From the NCBI GenBank assembly GCA_900547255.1, contig URGC01000085.1:1-10849 (forward strand): a stretch of 10,849 nt of DNA, read 5' to 3'. Below are positions 1-6,981 of this stretch, piece by piece (position 1 is the first letter of the stretch; each line of letters begins with the position of its first letter). The notes below the pieces were generated by a model. It had not been told where the DNA came from and did not search any database. It worked only from the letters and a program-made list of their open reading frames with translations. The DNA is from an uncultured Eubacterium sp. (GTDB lineage Bacteria; Bacillota; Clostridia; Lachnospirales; Lachnospiraceae). The position numbers and the translations under genes are program-made.

Positions 1-88
1 TACTGTTCAGTTATCAAGGTTCTATATGCTTAAAGCCTTGTGTTTACTAGGCTTTGAAAGCTTTTATTTTGTGTCGCTCGCGGCGACT
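1..88 (-). other. Leader of an rRNA operon lying off the left edge
   Basis: Read on the minus strand, positions 23 to 1 give AGAACCTTGATAACTGAACA followed by GTA. This resembles the AACCTTGAAAACTGAA-type sequence that Firmicutes carry just ahead of 16S (and in rRNA spacers). Upstream of it are a GC-rich hairpin (GTCGC at 73-77 pairing with GCGAC at 83-87) and a second stem (AAAGCC/GGCTTT, 32-37 with 50-55), typical of processed leaders. A strong promoter lies directly upstream. No mature rRNA sequence is inside the window, so the identity of the RNA gene is inferred. Confidence 0.6.
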
Positions 89-93
89 TGATT

Positions 94-157
94 ATATTAA
101 CATCACTGTCGTATGTTGTCAACACTTTTTTTGAAATTTTTTCAAATTTTTGTAATT
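94..157 (-). promoter_or_regulatory. Strong promoter with A/T-rich UP element, probably rRNA
   Basis: On the minus strand a perfect -35 TTGACA (117-122) is followed by a 17-nt spacer and the -10 TAATAT (94-99); TATAAT also occurs 3 nt further on. Immediately upstream, 123-157 is almost pure A/T with phased A-tracts and a TTTGAAA/TTTCAAA palindrome (130-136, 140-146). This is what UP elements of rRNA promoters look like. The element occupies the whole gap after the chemotaxis-like gene. That gene has no visible rho-independent terminator on its own strand, because the palindrome is followed by A rather than T residues, so its transcripts may run into this promoter. Confidence 0.7.
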
Positions 158-805
158 TTATTTCTGAAGCTCGTTTTTAGCCTCATCTGTTATCTCTCTC
201 TGGTAGGCTATCTCATTCTCAATATTCCTTGCAAGTTCATTAGCTGTGTATGCTGCATCCACAACCTGATGAAGCACTTTGCCTACAGAATCAGCCTTCT
301 TCTTCTGGTTTGTAGCATTATCAAATACAGTCTGCATAGACTCCACAGTCTCAGCAACAGATGACTGCACTTTAAGAATTGTATCTGTTATCTCCTTTGA
401 TGATTTAGCTGACTGTGATGCAAGATTACGCACCTCGCTTGCAACAACCGCAAATCCTCTTCCCTGATCTCCTGCTCTGGCTGCCTCAATAGATGCATTG
501 AGTGACAATATATTAGTCTTCTTTGATATGCTGCTTATAACGCTTGCAAATTCCTCAATCTGACCTGATAAATCAACAAGCTCTTTGATTCTTGCTGATG
601 ATTCTTCTACGACTTTATTAAGCTCATCAATCATAGTAAGAATCTCTTCAACGCTTCCTATACTCTCTTTAACAAGATTTAATGATGTATCTGATGAATT
701 GATAACATCAAACGCAATCTTTTCAAGCTTTTCCTGAGAGTCATCAAGACCATCAAGAATATTGCTCAAGTTAGTAACCATATTTGAATCCATATTTTCT
801 TTCAT
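158..805 (-). CDS. Soluble methyl-accepting-chemotaxis-type signalling protein, short
   Basis: This 215-residue protein is essentially only the cytoplasmic signalling hairpin of a chemoreceptor. The conserved tip is at about 93-129, including TNILSLNASIEAARAG and GRGFAVVASEVRNLA, the region that in the family contacts CheA and CheW. Long heptad-patterned helices flank it (about 20-92 and 130-210). There is no membrane segment, HAMP, PAS or other sensor domain, so it should be cytoplasmic; what it senses is not visible. It is much shorter than usual receptors (500-700 residues). The ATG at 805 was chosen because GGGGG lies 7 nt upstream; a TTG 18 nt further up would place the ribosome site inside the gene. 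It follows radA but is separated from it by a palindromic element, so co-transcription is uncertain. It may act as an adaptor or decoy in a receptor array, or have a non-chemotaxis partner. Confidence 0.85.
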   Translation of the reverse strand: MKENMDSNMVTNLSNILDGLDDSQEKLEKIAFDVINSSDTSLNLVKESIGSVEEILTMIDELNKVVEESSARIKELVDLSGQIEEFASVISSISKKTNILSLNASIEAARAGDQGRGFAVVASEVRNLASQSAKSSKEITDTILKVQSSVAETVESMQTVFDNATNQKKKADSVGKVLHQVVDAAYTANELARNIENEIAYQREITDEAKNELQK

Positions 806-827
806 TCGACATCCCCCTATCAAAATT

Positions 828-920
828 TCCTATTATGATACCAGGGTCAAAAGCTCAGAAAGCCGATGCAAGCTTGCTTGCAAAAGGTTTTTTGACCTCT
901 TGACCCCAACATCCTATTAT
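828..920. repeat. Compound palindrome flanked by 9-bp direct repeats
   Basis: The gap between radA and the chemotaxis-like gene holds a nested structure. The outer arm AGGGTCAAAA (843-852) can pair with TTTTGACC (890-897) or, in another register, with TTGACCC (900-906). The inner arms TGCAAGC (867-873) and GCTTGCA (876-882) form a perfect 7-bp hairpin with a 2-nt loop. The sequence TCCTATTAT occurs at 828-836 and again at 912-920, bracketing the whole. Neither strand has a T-run after the stem, so it does not look like an intrinsic terminator. It could be a miniature mobile or REP-like element with a target duplication, or an RNA processing or regulatory structure. Confidence 0.55.
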
Positions 921-922
921 AA

Positions 923-2299
923 TCATATAAGTTTAATCGCCTCTCCGACATTGCTGACGCCTATAAGATTAATTTTATCATCCTTGCGTACCTTTTTCAA
1001 GCATACCTCTGGAAGTATGCATGTCGTAAATCCAAGTTTAACCGCCTCGTTAACCCTTATCTGTGGCTGGCTTACAGCACGTACTTCGCCCGCAAGTCCC
1101 ACTTCACCAAATATAATTGTTTTGCTGTCAACTGGTCTGTTACGGAAACTGCTTGCAATTGCCATAACGATTCCCAGATCAAGCCCCGGCTCGTTAACCT
1201 TAATTCCACCAGCAACATTAACATATGCATCACTTCCCGACAGATGCATTCCCGCACGTTTTTCAAGGACTGCCATAAGCAGATTAACCCTGTTATAGTC
1301 AGTTCCGGCCGCAGTTCTCCTTGGAAGTCCAAAGTTAGAATCGCACACAAGGGCCTGAATCTCAACAAGAACAGGTCTTGTTCCCTCTAACAGACATACA
1401 ACTACCGAGCCAGATGCATCCTCTGGACGTCCTGTGAGCATATATTCCGATGGATTAGCTACTTCTTTAAGGCCTTCTTCCTGCATCTCAAATACGCCGA
1501 TTTCATTAGTCGAGCCAAATCGGTTCTTGACGCTTCTTAAAATTCTGTATGATGCATTTCTGTCACCCTCAAAGTACAAAACAGTATCAACCATATGTTC
1601 AAGCACTCTTGGTCCTGCTACAACGCCCTCCTTGGTAACATGACCTACTATAAATATGCTTATATCAAGCCCTTTGGCAAGCTGCATAAGTACAGATGTT
1701 GTCTCTCTTACCTGTGATACACTTCCTGGCGCAGAGCCAATCTCTTCCCGGTACATGGTCTGTATCGAGTCAATTATGACAATCTCTGGTTTCTGGCTCT
1801 TTAATGTATCCTCTATGCTCTCAAGGCTTGTCTCACACAGCACAAGAAGTTCTCCATTATCTGTGCCTATTCTGTCCGCTCGTATTTTAATCTGCGCAAG
1901 CGATTCCTCACCAGATATGTATATAACCTTTTTGCCTTCTTTAGTCAGGTTGTAACACATCTGAAGCAGCAATGTAGACTTTCCTATTCCAGGGTCACCG
2001 CCAACCAGTACCAGTGAACCTGACACAATTCCTCCGCCAAGTACCCTGTCAAGTTCTGCTATCCCGGTTGATGTTCTGTCTTTGTCCTGTGTGCTTACCT
2101 CCGACAATCTGGTAGGTATTCCTCCCTCAGTCAGATTCCTTGTGCCGACATTGACAACGCCTTTAACAGTTCTGCTTGCCGCAACTGGTTCTTCAACAAA
2201 TGTGTTCCACTCTTTACATGCCGGGCACTGTCCTGACCATTTTGCCGACTCATAGCCACATTCTTTGCAAAAAAATGCTGTCTCCTTCTTCTTTGCCAT
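923..2299 (-). CDS. radA: DNA repair protein RadA (Sms)
   Basis: RadA is a RecA-like ATPase and hexameric DNA helicase that promotes branch migration during recombinational repair and, in Firmicutes, natural transformation. The 458-residue length is normal for the family. In order: a zinc finger with C11, C14, C25 and C28; Walker A GGDPGIGKST at 100-109; Walker B ending at D177 (IVIIDS); the RadA-specific KNRFG at 258-262; and a C-terminal Lon-protease-like domain from about 290 to the end, which in this family is structural and not proteolytic. The ATG at 2299 is preferred: it has GGGAGG a few bases upstream and puts the zinc finger at the usual distance from the N terminus. An in-frame ATG at 2362 would add 21 residues encoded by the terminator hairpin. 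The gene sits downstream of clpC, as in many Firmicutes, but a terminator and one extra gene intervene, and disA does not follow. Confidence 0.97.
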   Translation of the reverse strand: MAKKKETAFFCKECGYESAKWSGQCPACKEWNTFVEEPVAASRTVKGVVNVGTRNLTEGGIPTRLSEVSTQDKDRTSTGIAELDRVLGGGIVSGSLVLVGGDPGIGKSTLLLQMCYNLTKEGKKVIYISGEESLAQIKIRADRIGTDNGELLVLCETSLESIEDTLKSQKPEIVIIDSIQTMYREEIGSAPGSVSQVRETTSVLMQLAKGLDISIFIVGHVTKEGVVAGPRVLEHMVDTVLYFEGDRNASYRILRSVKNRFGSTNEIGVFEMQEEGLKEVANPSEYMLTGRPEDASGSVVVCLLEGTRPVLVEIQALVCDSNFGLPRRTAAGTDYNRVNLLMAVLEKRAGMHLSGSDAYVNVAGGIKVNEPGLDLGIVMAIASSFRNRPVDSKTIIFGEVGLAGEVRAVSQPQIRVNEAVKLGFTTCILPEVCLKKVRKDDKINLIGVSNVGEAIKLI

Positions 2300-2321
2300 T
2301 ATGCCTCCCGCTCGTCTATGC

Positions 2322-2355
2322 AAAAAAGTGGAAGCTGATAAACAACTTCCACTTT
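2322..2355 (-). terminator. Rho-independent terminator after the clpC-linked gene
   Basis: Read on the minus strand, AAAGTGGAAGTTG pairs with CAGCTTCCACTTT around a 5-nt loop (13 pairs including one G-T wobble), and the T-run continues to six Ts. It lies 31 nt after the stop codon of the 137-residue gene and ends 22 nt before the radA start codon. On the plus strand the stem is not followed by a T-run, so it acts in one direction. Confidence 0.88.
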
Positions 2356-2386
2356 CATTCATCTTAACAATTTAACTGTCGAATTA

Positions 2387-2800
2387 TTATGCCTTTTTAA
2401 CTTTGACAGATACTGGCTTTTCTCCATTAAACTCTACTGAAAGTACAAGCTTTCCGCCCATATTAGTTGTCATGGCTCCAGCATCGACTCCATCTATAGA
2501 TATATCGTACTTAGCGCCTTCCCCAAGCTCTAATGTTATCTGGGCATCCTCTTTTCCCTCGACCTCAAATGATACTCCATCATCAGTTGCCTGAAAATTA
2601 TTAACTGCTGTACCTGGAACTGACTCATATACAAATGAACCATTGCGCTCCAGCTTAGTTATCTCGTAAAAAGTCTTAACCTTGTATACATCTCCGCCAT
2701 GCTCAAAATCAGAAAGCTTTGACTTTGTATCAAGTGTGTAATCACCAAAACTAAGTGTGCCATCCTTCTCTGAACGAAGCAATTCTTTAACTACTGCCAT
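2387..2800 (-). CDS. Uncharacterised beta-rich cytoplasmic protein, 137 aa
   Basis: I do not recognise a domain with a known function. The protein has no signal peptide, membrane segment or cysteine. It alternates short hydrophobic strands with Gly/Asp/Asn turns, which suggests an all-beta fold. The C-terminal third is the most distinctive part, with YDISIDGVDAG followed by TNMGGKLVLSVE. The ATG at 2800 is well supported by GGGAGGA about 7 nt upstream. The gene lies 100 bp after clpC and is followed by a strong terminator, so it is probably the last gene of the clpC transcript, perhaps with an added weak promoter in the gap. I recall similar small clostridial proteins carrying an 'endosialidase' label in databases; nothing visible here supports such an enzyme. 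Its position between clpC and radA suggests a stress or proteostasis link, but that is guesswork. Confidence 0.85.
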   Translation of the reverse strand: MAVVKELLRSEKDGTLSFGDYTLDTKSKLSDFEHGGDVYKVKTFYEITKLERNGSFVYESVPGTAVNNFQATDDGVSFEVEGKEDAQITLELGEGAKYDISIDGVDAGAMTTNMGGKLVLSVEFNGEKPVSVKVKKA

Positions 2801-2864
2801 CTGCGTATCCTCCCAATTATATTCTTTTGAAATATTGCAGAAATACCTATAAATATTTAAGCTA

Positions 2865-2893
2865 ATTATACAATATCCAGCTCAAATATTCCA
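2865..2893 (-). promoter_or_regulatory. Possible weak promoter between clpC and the 137-aa gene
   Basis: A perfect minus-strand -10 TATAAT (2865-2870) stands in the 100-bp gap. The best -35 at 17-nt spacing is TGGAAT (2888-2893), a poor match. It would give a 5' leader of about 58 nt. The gap is longer than others in the run, which leaves room for separate control of this gene. Confidence 0.25.
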
Positions 2894-2900
2894 GTTATTT

Positions 2901-5354
2901 TTATCTGTTATGACCTCTTTTAACAGCAAATGATAATTTGCCATCCTTGCATGTGACACCAACCCTGTTTCCAGCCTTGATACTTCCATCAAGAATCTTT
3001 TCTGCCAGGGTATTCTCAATCTCATTCTGGATAGTTCTTCTCAAAGGTCTTGCGCCATATTTGGCATCATATCCCTTGGATACAAGATAGTCTCTTGCCG
3101 CATCATCAAGCTCAATAGAGAGCTTCATCTGGTCATATATTCTCTTATTTAGTGACTTCATCATAATATCGACTATCTTGCCTATCTCTTCCTTGCCAAG
3201 AGCATGGAATACGATTATATCATCTATTCTGTTGATAAATTCAGGCTTGAACATGCGCTTTACTTCGTCCATAACCTTGCTCTTCATATTCTCGTGATCC
3301 TGCTTTGCATCAGTCACAGACATGAATCCAAGATTTTTAGGTTCAACTATGTTAGAAGCCCCTGCATTTGATGTCATTATTATAACTGTATTTTTAAAGT
3401 CAATAACTCTTCCTGTTGAGTCTGTAATTCTACCGTCATCAAGCACCTGAAGAAGAATGTTGAATATATCTGGATGTGCTTTTTCAACCTCATCAAATAA
3501 TATTACAGAGTATGGATTTCTTCTGACCTTCTCAGACATCTGTCCACCCTCATCATATCCTACATATCCTGGAGGAGAACCAATCAGCTTAGACACTGTG
3601 TGCTTCTCCATAAACTCCGACATATCAACCCTTATAAGAGAAGACTCGCTTCCAAACATCGCATATGCTAACGCCTTTGACAGCTCTGTCTTACCTACAC
3701 CTGTAGGTCCTAAGAACAGAAATGACCCGATTGGCCTGTTAGGGTCTTTAAGCCCTACTCTTCCTCGTCTTACAGCTTTTGCGACAGCAGTGACAGCTTC
3801 TGACTGTCCTATAACTCTCTCATGCAGTGTCTCTTCCAGCTTGAGAAGTCTCTCGCTCTCGCCCTCCTGTATCTTGCTTACAGGAATCTTAGTCCATACA
3901 GATACAACCTCGGCTATATCGTTCTCATCTATGCTCAGATCTCTTTCACTGTTCTGCTTTTCCCAGTCACCCTCAAGCTTATCAAGCTTTTTCTTCTTCT
4001 TTTCAAGGGCAGTTTTTATCTGCTTTGCACTGTCAAAATCAGATTTCTCTATAGCGTCAATCTTCTCTGCTTCCAGCGTCTTAATATCATCTTCTATCTT
4101 CTTGATATTATCTGGCTTTATATGTGATGATAAACGCTTCTTGGAAGAAGCCTCATCTATCAGGTCTATAGCCTTATCTGGCAGATATCTGTCATTGATA
4201 TATCTCTTTGACATCTTGACCGCAGCATCTATTGCGCTGTCCTCAATCACAATATTGTGGAATTCTTCATAGCGGCTTCTCAAGCCTTTAAGTATAGCTA
4301 CAGCCTCTTCCTCTGTAGGTTCTTCAACCTTTACAGGCTGAAATCTTCTCTCAAGAGCTGCATCTTTTTCTATATGCTTTCTATACTCTTCAAGTGTTGT
4401 AGCACCTATAAGCTGTATCTCACCTCTTGCAAGGGATGGCTTTAATATATTAGAGGCATCAATAGCTCCCTCTGCGCCGCCAGCTCCAATAACTGTATGA
4501 AGCTCATCCAGGAACAGAAGTATATTACCATCAGCAGTTACTTCCTGAATAACTCTCTTGATTCTCTCCTCAAATTCACCTCTGTACTTAGAACCCGCAA
4601 CCATTCCAGACAAATCAAGAGTCAACACTCTCTTTGCTGCAATAGTATCCGGAACATCACCCTCTACAATCTTGGCTGCCAGCCCTTCGACAATAGCAGT
4701 TTTACCAACTCCCGGCTCGCCTATAAGGCATGGATTATTCTTAGTACGTCTGCTGAGTATCTGTATAACTCTGTTAATCTCATCTGTTCTTCCAACAACT
4801 GTATCGAGCTTGCCATTTCTTGCCATCTCAGTAAGGTCACGGCTGTACTGTTCAAGCATGCCCGGCTTTTTATTCTTGGCTGATGCAGGCTTAAAATCAT
4901 CCTTATAGTCTGCCATATCCTTACCCATAGCAGTAAGTATATCTTTGTAGAGCTTCTTCACATTGACTCCCATTGTGTTAAGAAGTCTTGAAGCGACACC
5001 CTCTGTCTCCTTCATAAGAGCGATAAGAAGATGCTCTGTTCCTATGCTTTTCTCCTTGAATCTCACAGCCTCTTTTGCCGCTGCATCAAGAATAAGCATA
5101 AGTCTTGGAGTATATCCGACCTCATCTTTTATCGCAATCGATGAATCTGGTGCTATAAGCTCATATACAAGATTAATCGTCTTATCTTCTGTCACATCAT
5201 TGTTAATAAGCACAGCAGATGCAAGCGAGCCTTCTGTCTGTATAAGTCCGATAAGCAGATGCTCAGACCCCACATAGCTGTGTCCTAACATATCTGCTAT
5301 ATCCGATGCATGTCTGAGGCTTTCTGCCGCCTTTAATGTATATCTCTTATTCAT
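2901..5354 (-). CDS. clpC: ATP-dependent Clp protease unfoldase subunit ClpC
   Basis: ClpC is an AAA+ unfoldase that feeds proteins to ClpP, usually with adaptors such as McsB or MecA, in the cytoplasm. At 817 residues it has normal length. In order: two N-terminal Clp repeats (about 1-145); AAA1 with Walker A GEPGVGKT (212-219) and Walker B ILLFLDE (278-284); a middle coiled-coil region with UVR-like character (about 415-465); AAA2 with Walker A GPTGVGKT (549-556) and Walker B VILFDE (617-622); and a C-terminal D2-small domain. The LGF at 675-677 is in the position of the ClpP-docking loop, and the short middle domain also separates it from ClpB. The ATG at 5354 has GAGGA 6 nt upstream. It starts 30 bp after the flippase gene, so it is probably co-transcribed with it. 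ctsR, mcsA and mcsB are absent, and I see no CtsR operator in the gap. Confidence 0.96.
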   Translation of the reverse strand: MNKRYTLKAAESLRHASDIADMLGHSYVGSEHLLIGLIQTEGSLASAVLINNDVTEDKTINLVYELIAPDSSIAIKDEVGYTPRLMLILDAAAKEAVRFKEKSIGTEHLLIALMKETEGVASRLLNTMGVNVKKLYKDILTAMGKDMADYKDDFKPASAKNKKPGMLEQYSRDLTEMARNGKLDTVVGRTDEINRVIQILSRRTKNNPCLIGEPGVGKTAIVEGLAAKIVEGDVPDTIAAKRVLTLDLSGMVAGSKYRGEFEERIKRVIQEVTADGNILLFLDELHTVIGAGGAEGAIDASNILKPSLARGEIQLIGATTLEEYRKHIEKDAALERRFQPVKVEEPTEEEAVAILKGLRSRYEEFHNIVIEDSAIDAAVKMSKRYINDRYLPDKAIDLIDEASSKKRLSSHIKPDNIKKIEDDIKTLEAEKIDAIEKSDFDSAKQIKTALEKKKKKLDKLEGDWEKQNSERDLSIDENDIAEVVSVWTKIPVSKIQEGESERLLKLEETLHERVIGQSEAVTAVAKAVRRGRVGLKDPNRPIGSFLFLGPTGVGKTELSKALAYAMFGSESSLIRVDMSEFMEKHTVSKLIGSPPGYVGYDEGGQMSEKVRRNPYSVILFDEVEKAHPDIFNILLQVLDDGRITDSTGRVIDFKNTVIIMTSNAGASNIVEPKNLGFMSVTDAKQDHENMKSKVMDEVKRMFKPEFINRIDDIIVFHALGKEEIGKIVDIMMKSLNKRIYDQMKLSIELDDAARDYLVSKGYDAKYGARPLRRTIQNEIENTLAEKILDGSIKAGNRVGVTCKDGKLSFAVKRGHNR

Positions 5355-5384
5355 TCTAAATCCTCATTTCTGCTAATTTATCTG

Positions 5385-6947
5385 CTAATAAAGTCCCATT
5401 TTCCTGAATATGAAAACAGGTCCAAAATATGAAGCCATTGCAAAAATCAATGCAGCTATAACCGCTATTATGTTAGATGCAGCTAACGTATACACAATTG
5501 TATATACTGCCCAGGTCACAATTCCCATAATCACTGAACAAATTCCAGGAACTGCAAACACCTTTACATATTCCATCATGAATCCAATGTATCTCTTAAG
5601 TGAGATAAGATTCAGAATAAGAATAAGCAGTGGAAATGTTGCATTGCCTATAACTATAGCATATATACCAAGTCTTGACCACTTTAGAAGTGAAAATACC
5701 AAAATAATATGGACAACAAGTGCCACAAATGAATGTTTAACTGGAACACTCATCCTGTTAATTCCCTGAAGCGCAGAGCTTGTAACTGTTGACAGTGTAT
5801 AGAACACAACAGCAATTGCGCCAATCTTTAACATCATTGCTCCCTGTGCACTGTTATATCTTGAAAACAACAGTTTTATTACAGGCTCGCCAAGAACTGT
5901 AAGTCCTACAAATGATGGCACTGCTATGAACATATTGGTTTTTAATGTACTGTTAATCTTAGTACGCACGTCTTTATATTTTTTTTCTGTAAACGATGTA
6001 ACAACGCTAGGAAGCATTGATGCAGACATAGCTGATGCAATGCCCTGTGGAATGCTTATAAGAAGGCTGTAGCTTGATGAGAAATTACCAAGGTCTGTCT
6101 TGATTGTAGCAGCCGTATCACGAACTGCCTGCATATTGCTGTACATCATATCATCTATAACTGCACTGACATTGTATAGAGTCTGTCCAATTATAATAGG
6201 TGCCATAGTAAGAAGTATTGTCTTATATATCTCCCCCGAAGGAATGGCCTCGCTGGCACTGTCCTTCTTCATCATCTTGCCAAATACAGGACGATATATA
6301 ACATATATAACAGTAAGGAATATAAGTCCTACAAGCGCGCCTGCTGCCGTACCAAGAGTTCCTCCTGCAGCTCCATATGCTGATACATGTGGAGAAGCTG
6401 CAAAGGCTTTCATAAGAAGATAGCCTGCAAGAATACTTACAACCGCATTGACAATCTGCTCTATAAGCTGCGAAACTGCCGTAGGAATCATTGTTCCCTG
6501 ACCCTGGAAAAATCCTCTCACAACGCCCATAACTGCAACAAACAGTATAGTTGGTGCAAGGACTCTTAAAGGTATGGCAAGTCCTGTAACAGATTTGTAT
6601 ACATTCTCTATTAATCCAGCACCGAAAAACAGAATCAGTGCCGCTGCTCCACCTGTACACAATGAGATTATGACAGATGACCTGAATATCTGTCCCGCAT
6701 TGCGGTACTGACGCTTGGCAAATCTTGCCGATATAAGCTTGGAAACAGCCATAGGCAAGCCATATGACGACAGTACAAGCATAATATTGTATATATTAAA
6801 TGCAACACTATATACACCATTACCCTCACTGCCTATTATGTTCATAAGAGGGATTCTGTAAAACATACCTATTATTCTTACAAGAATTCCGGCTATGGCA
6901 AGAATCCCACCATGTATTATAAAATTATTTTTTGTTTCTTTTGACAT
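5385..6947 (-). CDS. SpoVB/MurJ-type MOP-superfamily flippase
   Basis: This 520-residue integral membrane protein belongs to the MOP exporter superfamily, whose polysaccharide branch moves lipid-linked sugars across the cytoplasmic membrane. Many hydrophobic segments span the whole length, compatible with about 14 helices. Family signatures include RIIGMFYRIPL at 24-34, SSYGLPMAVSKLIS at 60-73 and VRGFFQGQGTMIPTAVSQ at 143-160, the last closely resembling the SpoVB/YtgP consensus. Whether the cargo is lipid II or another lipid-linked glycan cannot be told. The start at 6947 is forced by an in-frame stop just upstream; the GAGGAT box then lies about 13 nt from the ATG, which is long and may mean modest translation. 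It follows the unknown membrane protein by 34 bp and precedes clpC by 30 bp. The glycosyltransferase upstream in the same run favours a surface-glycan role. Confidence 0.88.
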   Translation of the reverse strand: MSKETKNNFIIHGGILAIAGILVRIIGMFYRIPLMNIIGSEGNGVYSVAFNIYNIMLVLSSYGLPMAVSKLISARFAKRQYRNAGQIFRSSVIISLCTGGAAALILFFGAGLIENVYKSVTGLAIPLRVLAPTILFVAVMGVVRGFFQGQGTMIPTAVSQLIEQIVNAVVSILAGYLLMKAFAASPHVSAYGAAGGTLGTAAGALVGLIFLTVIYVIYRPVFGKMMKKDSASEAIPSGEIYKTILLTMAPIIIGQTLYNVSAVIDDMMYSNMQAVRDTAATIKTDLGNFSSSYSLLISIPQGIASAMSASMLPSVVTSFTEKKYKDVRTKINSTLKTNMFIAVPSFVGLTVLGEPVIKLLFSRYNSAQGAMMLKIGAIAVVFYTLSTVTSSALQGINRMSVPVKHSFVALVVHIILVFSLLKWSRLGIYAIVIGNATFPLLILILNLISLKRYIGFMMEYVKVFAVPGICSVIMGIVTWAVYTIVYTLAASNIIAVIAALIFAMASYFGPVFIFRKMGLY

Positions 6948-6981
6948 ATTTTTTTAATTCATCCTCATGCAGAAAACACTG

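Noticed and set aside
130..151. TTTGAAA/TTTCAAA palindrome as a terminator of the chemotaxis-like gene
   Set aside because: The stem is all A/T apart from one pair, and on that gene's strand it is followed by A residues. It is better explained as part of the upstream element of the rRNA-type promoter.
861..868. GCCGATG resembling a flagellar SigD (sigma-28) -10 box
   Set aside because: It is on the plus strand, pointing away from the chemotaxis-like gene, matches GCCGATAA only partly and lacks a TAAA -35 at the right distance.
887..907. GGTCAA repeats on the minus strand as a CtsR operator
   Set aside because: CtsR boxes are GGTCAAA-type heptads repeated every 10 nt; here the two units start 8 nt apart, lie inside a larger palindrome and do not precede a clp gene.
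2300..2362. A 21-residue N-terminal extension of RadA
   Set aside because: It would be encoded by the terminator hairpin, has no good ribosome site, and the family's zinc finger normally lies within the first 30 residues, as it does from the 2299 start.
3457..4272. A 271-codon open frame on the plus strand
   Set aside because: It lies wholly antisense to clpC, is Ser/Phe-rich low-complexity in the manner of shadow frames, and has no ribosome site or domain.
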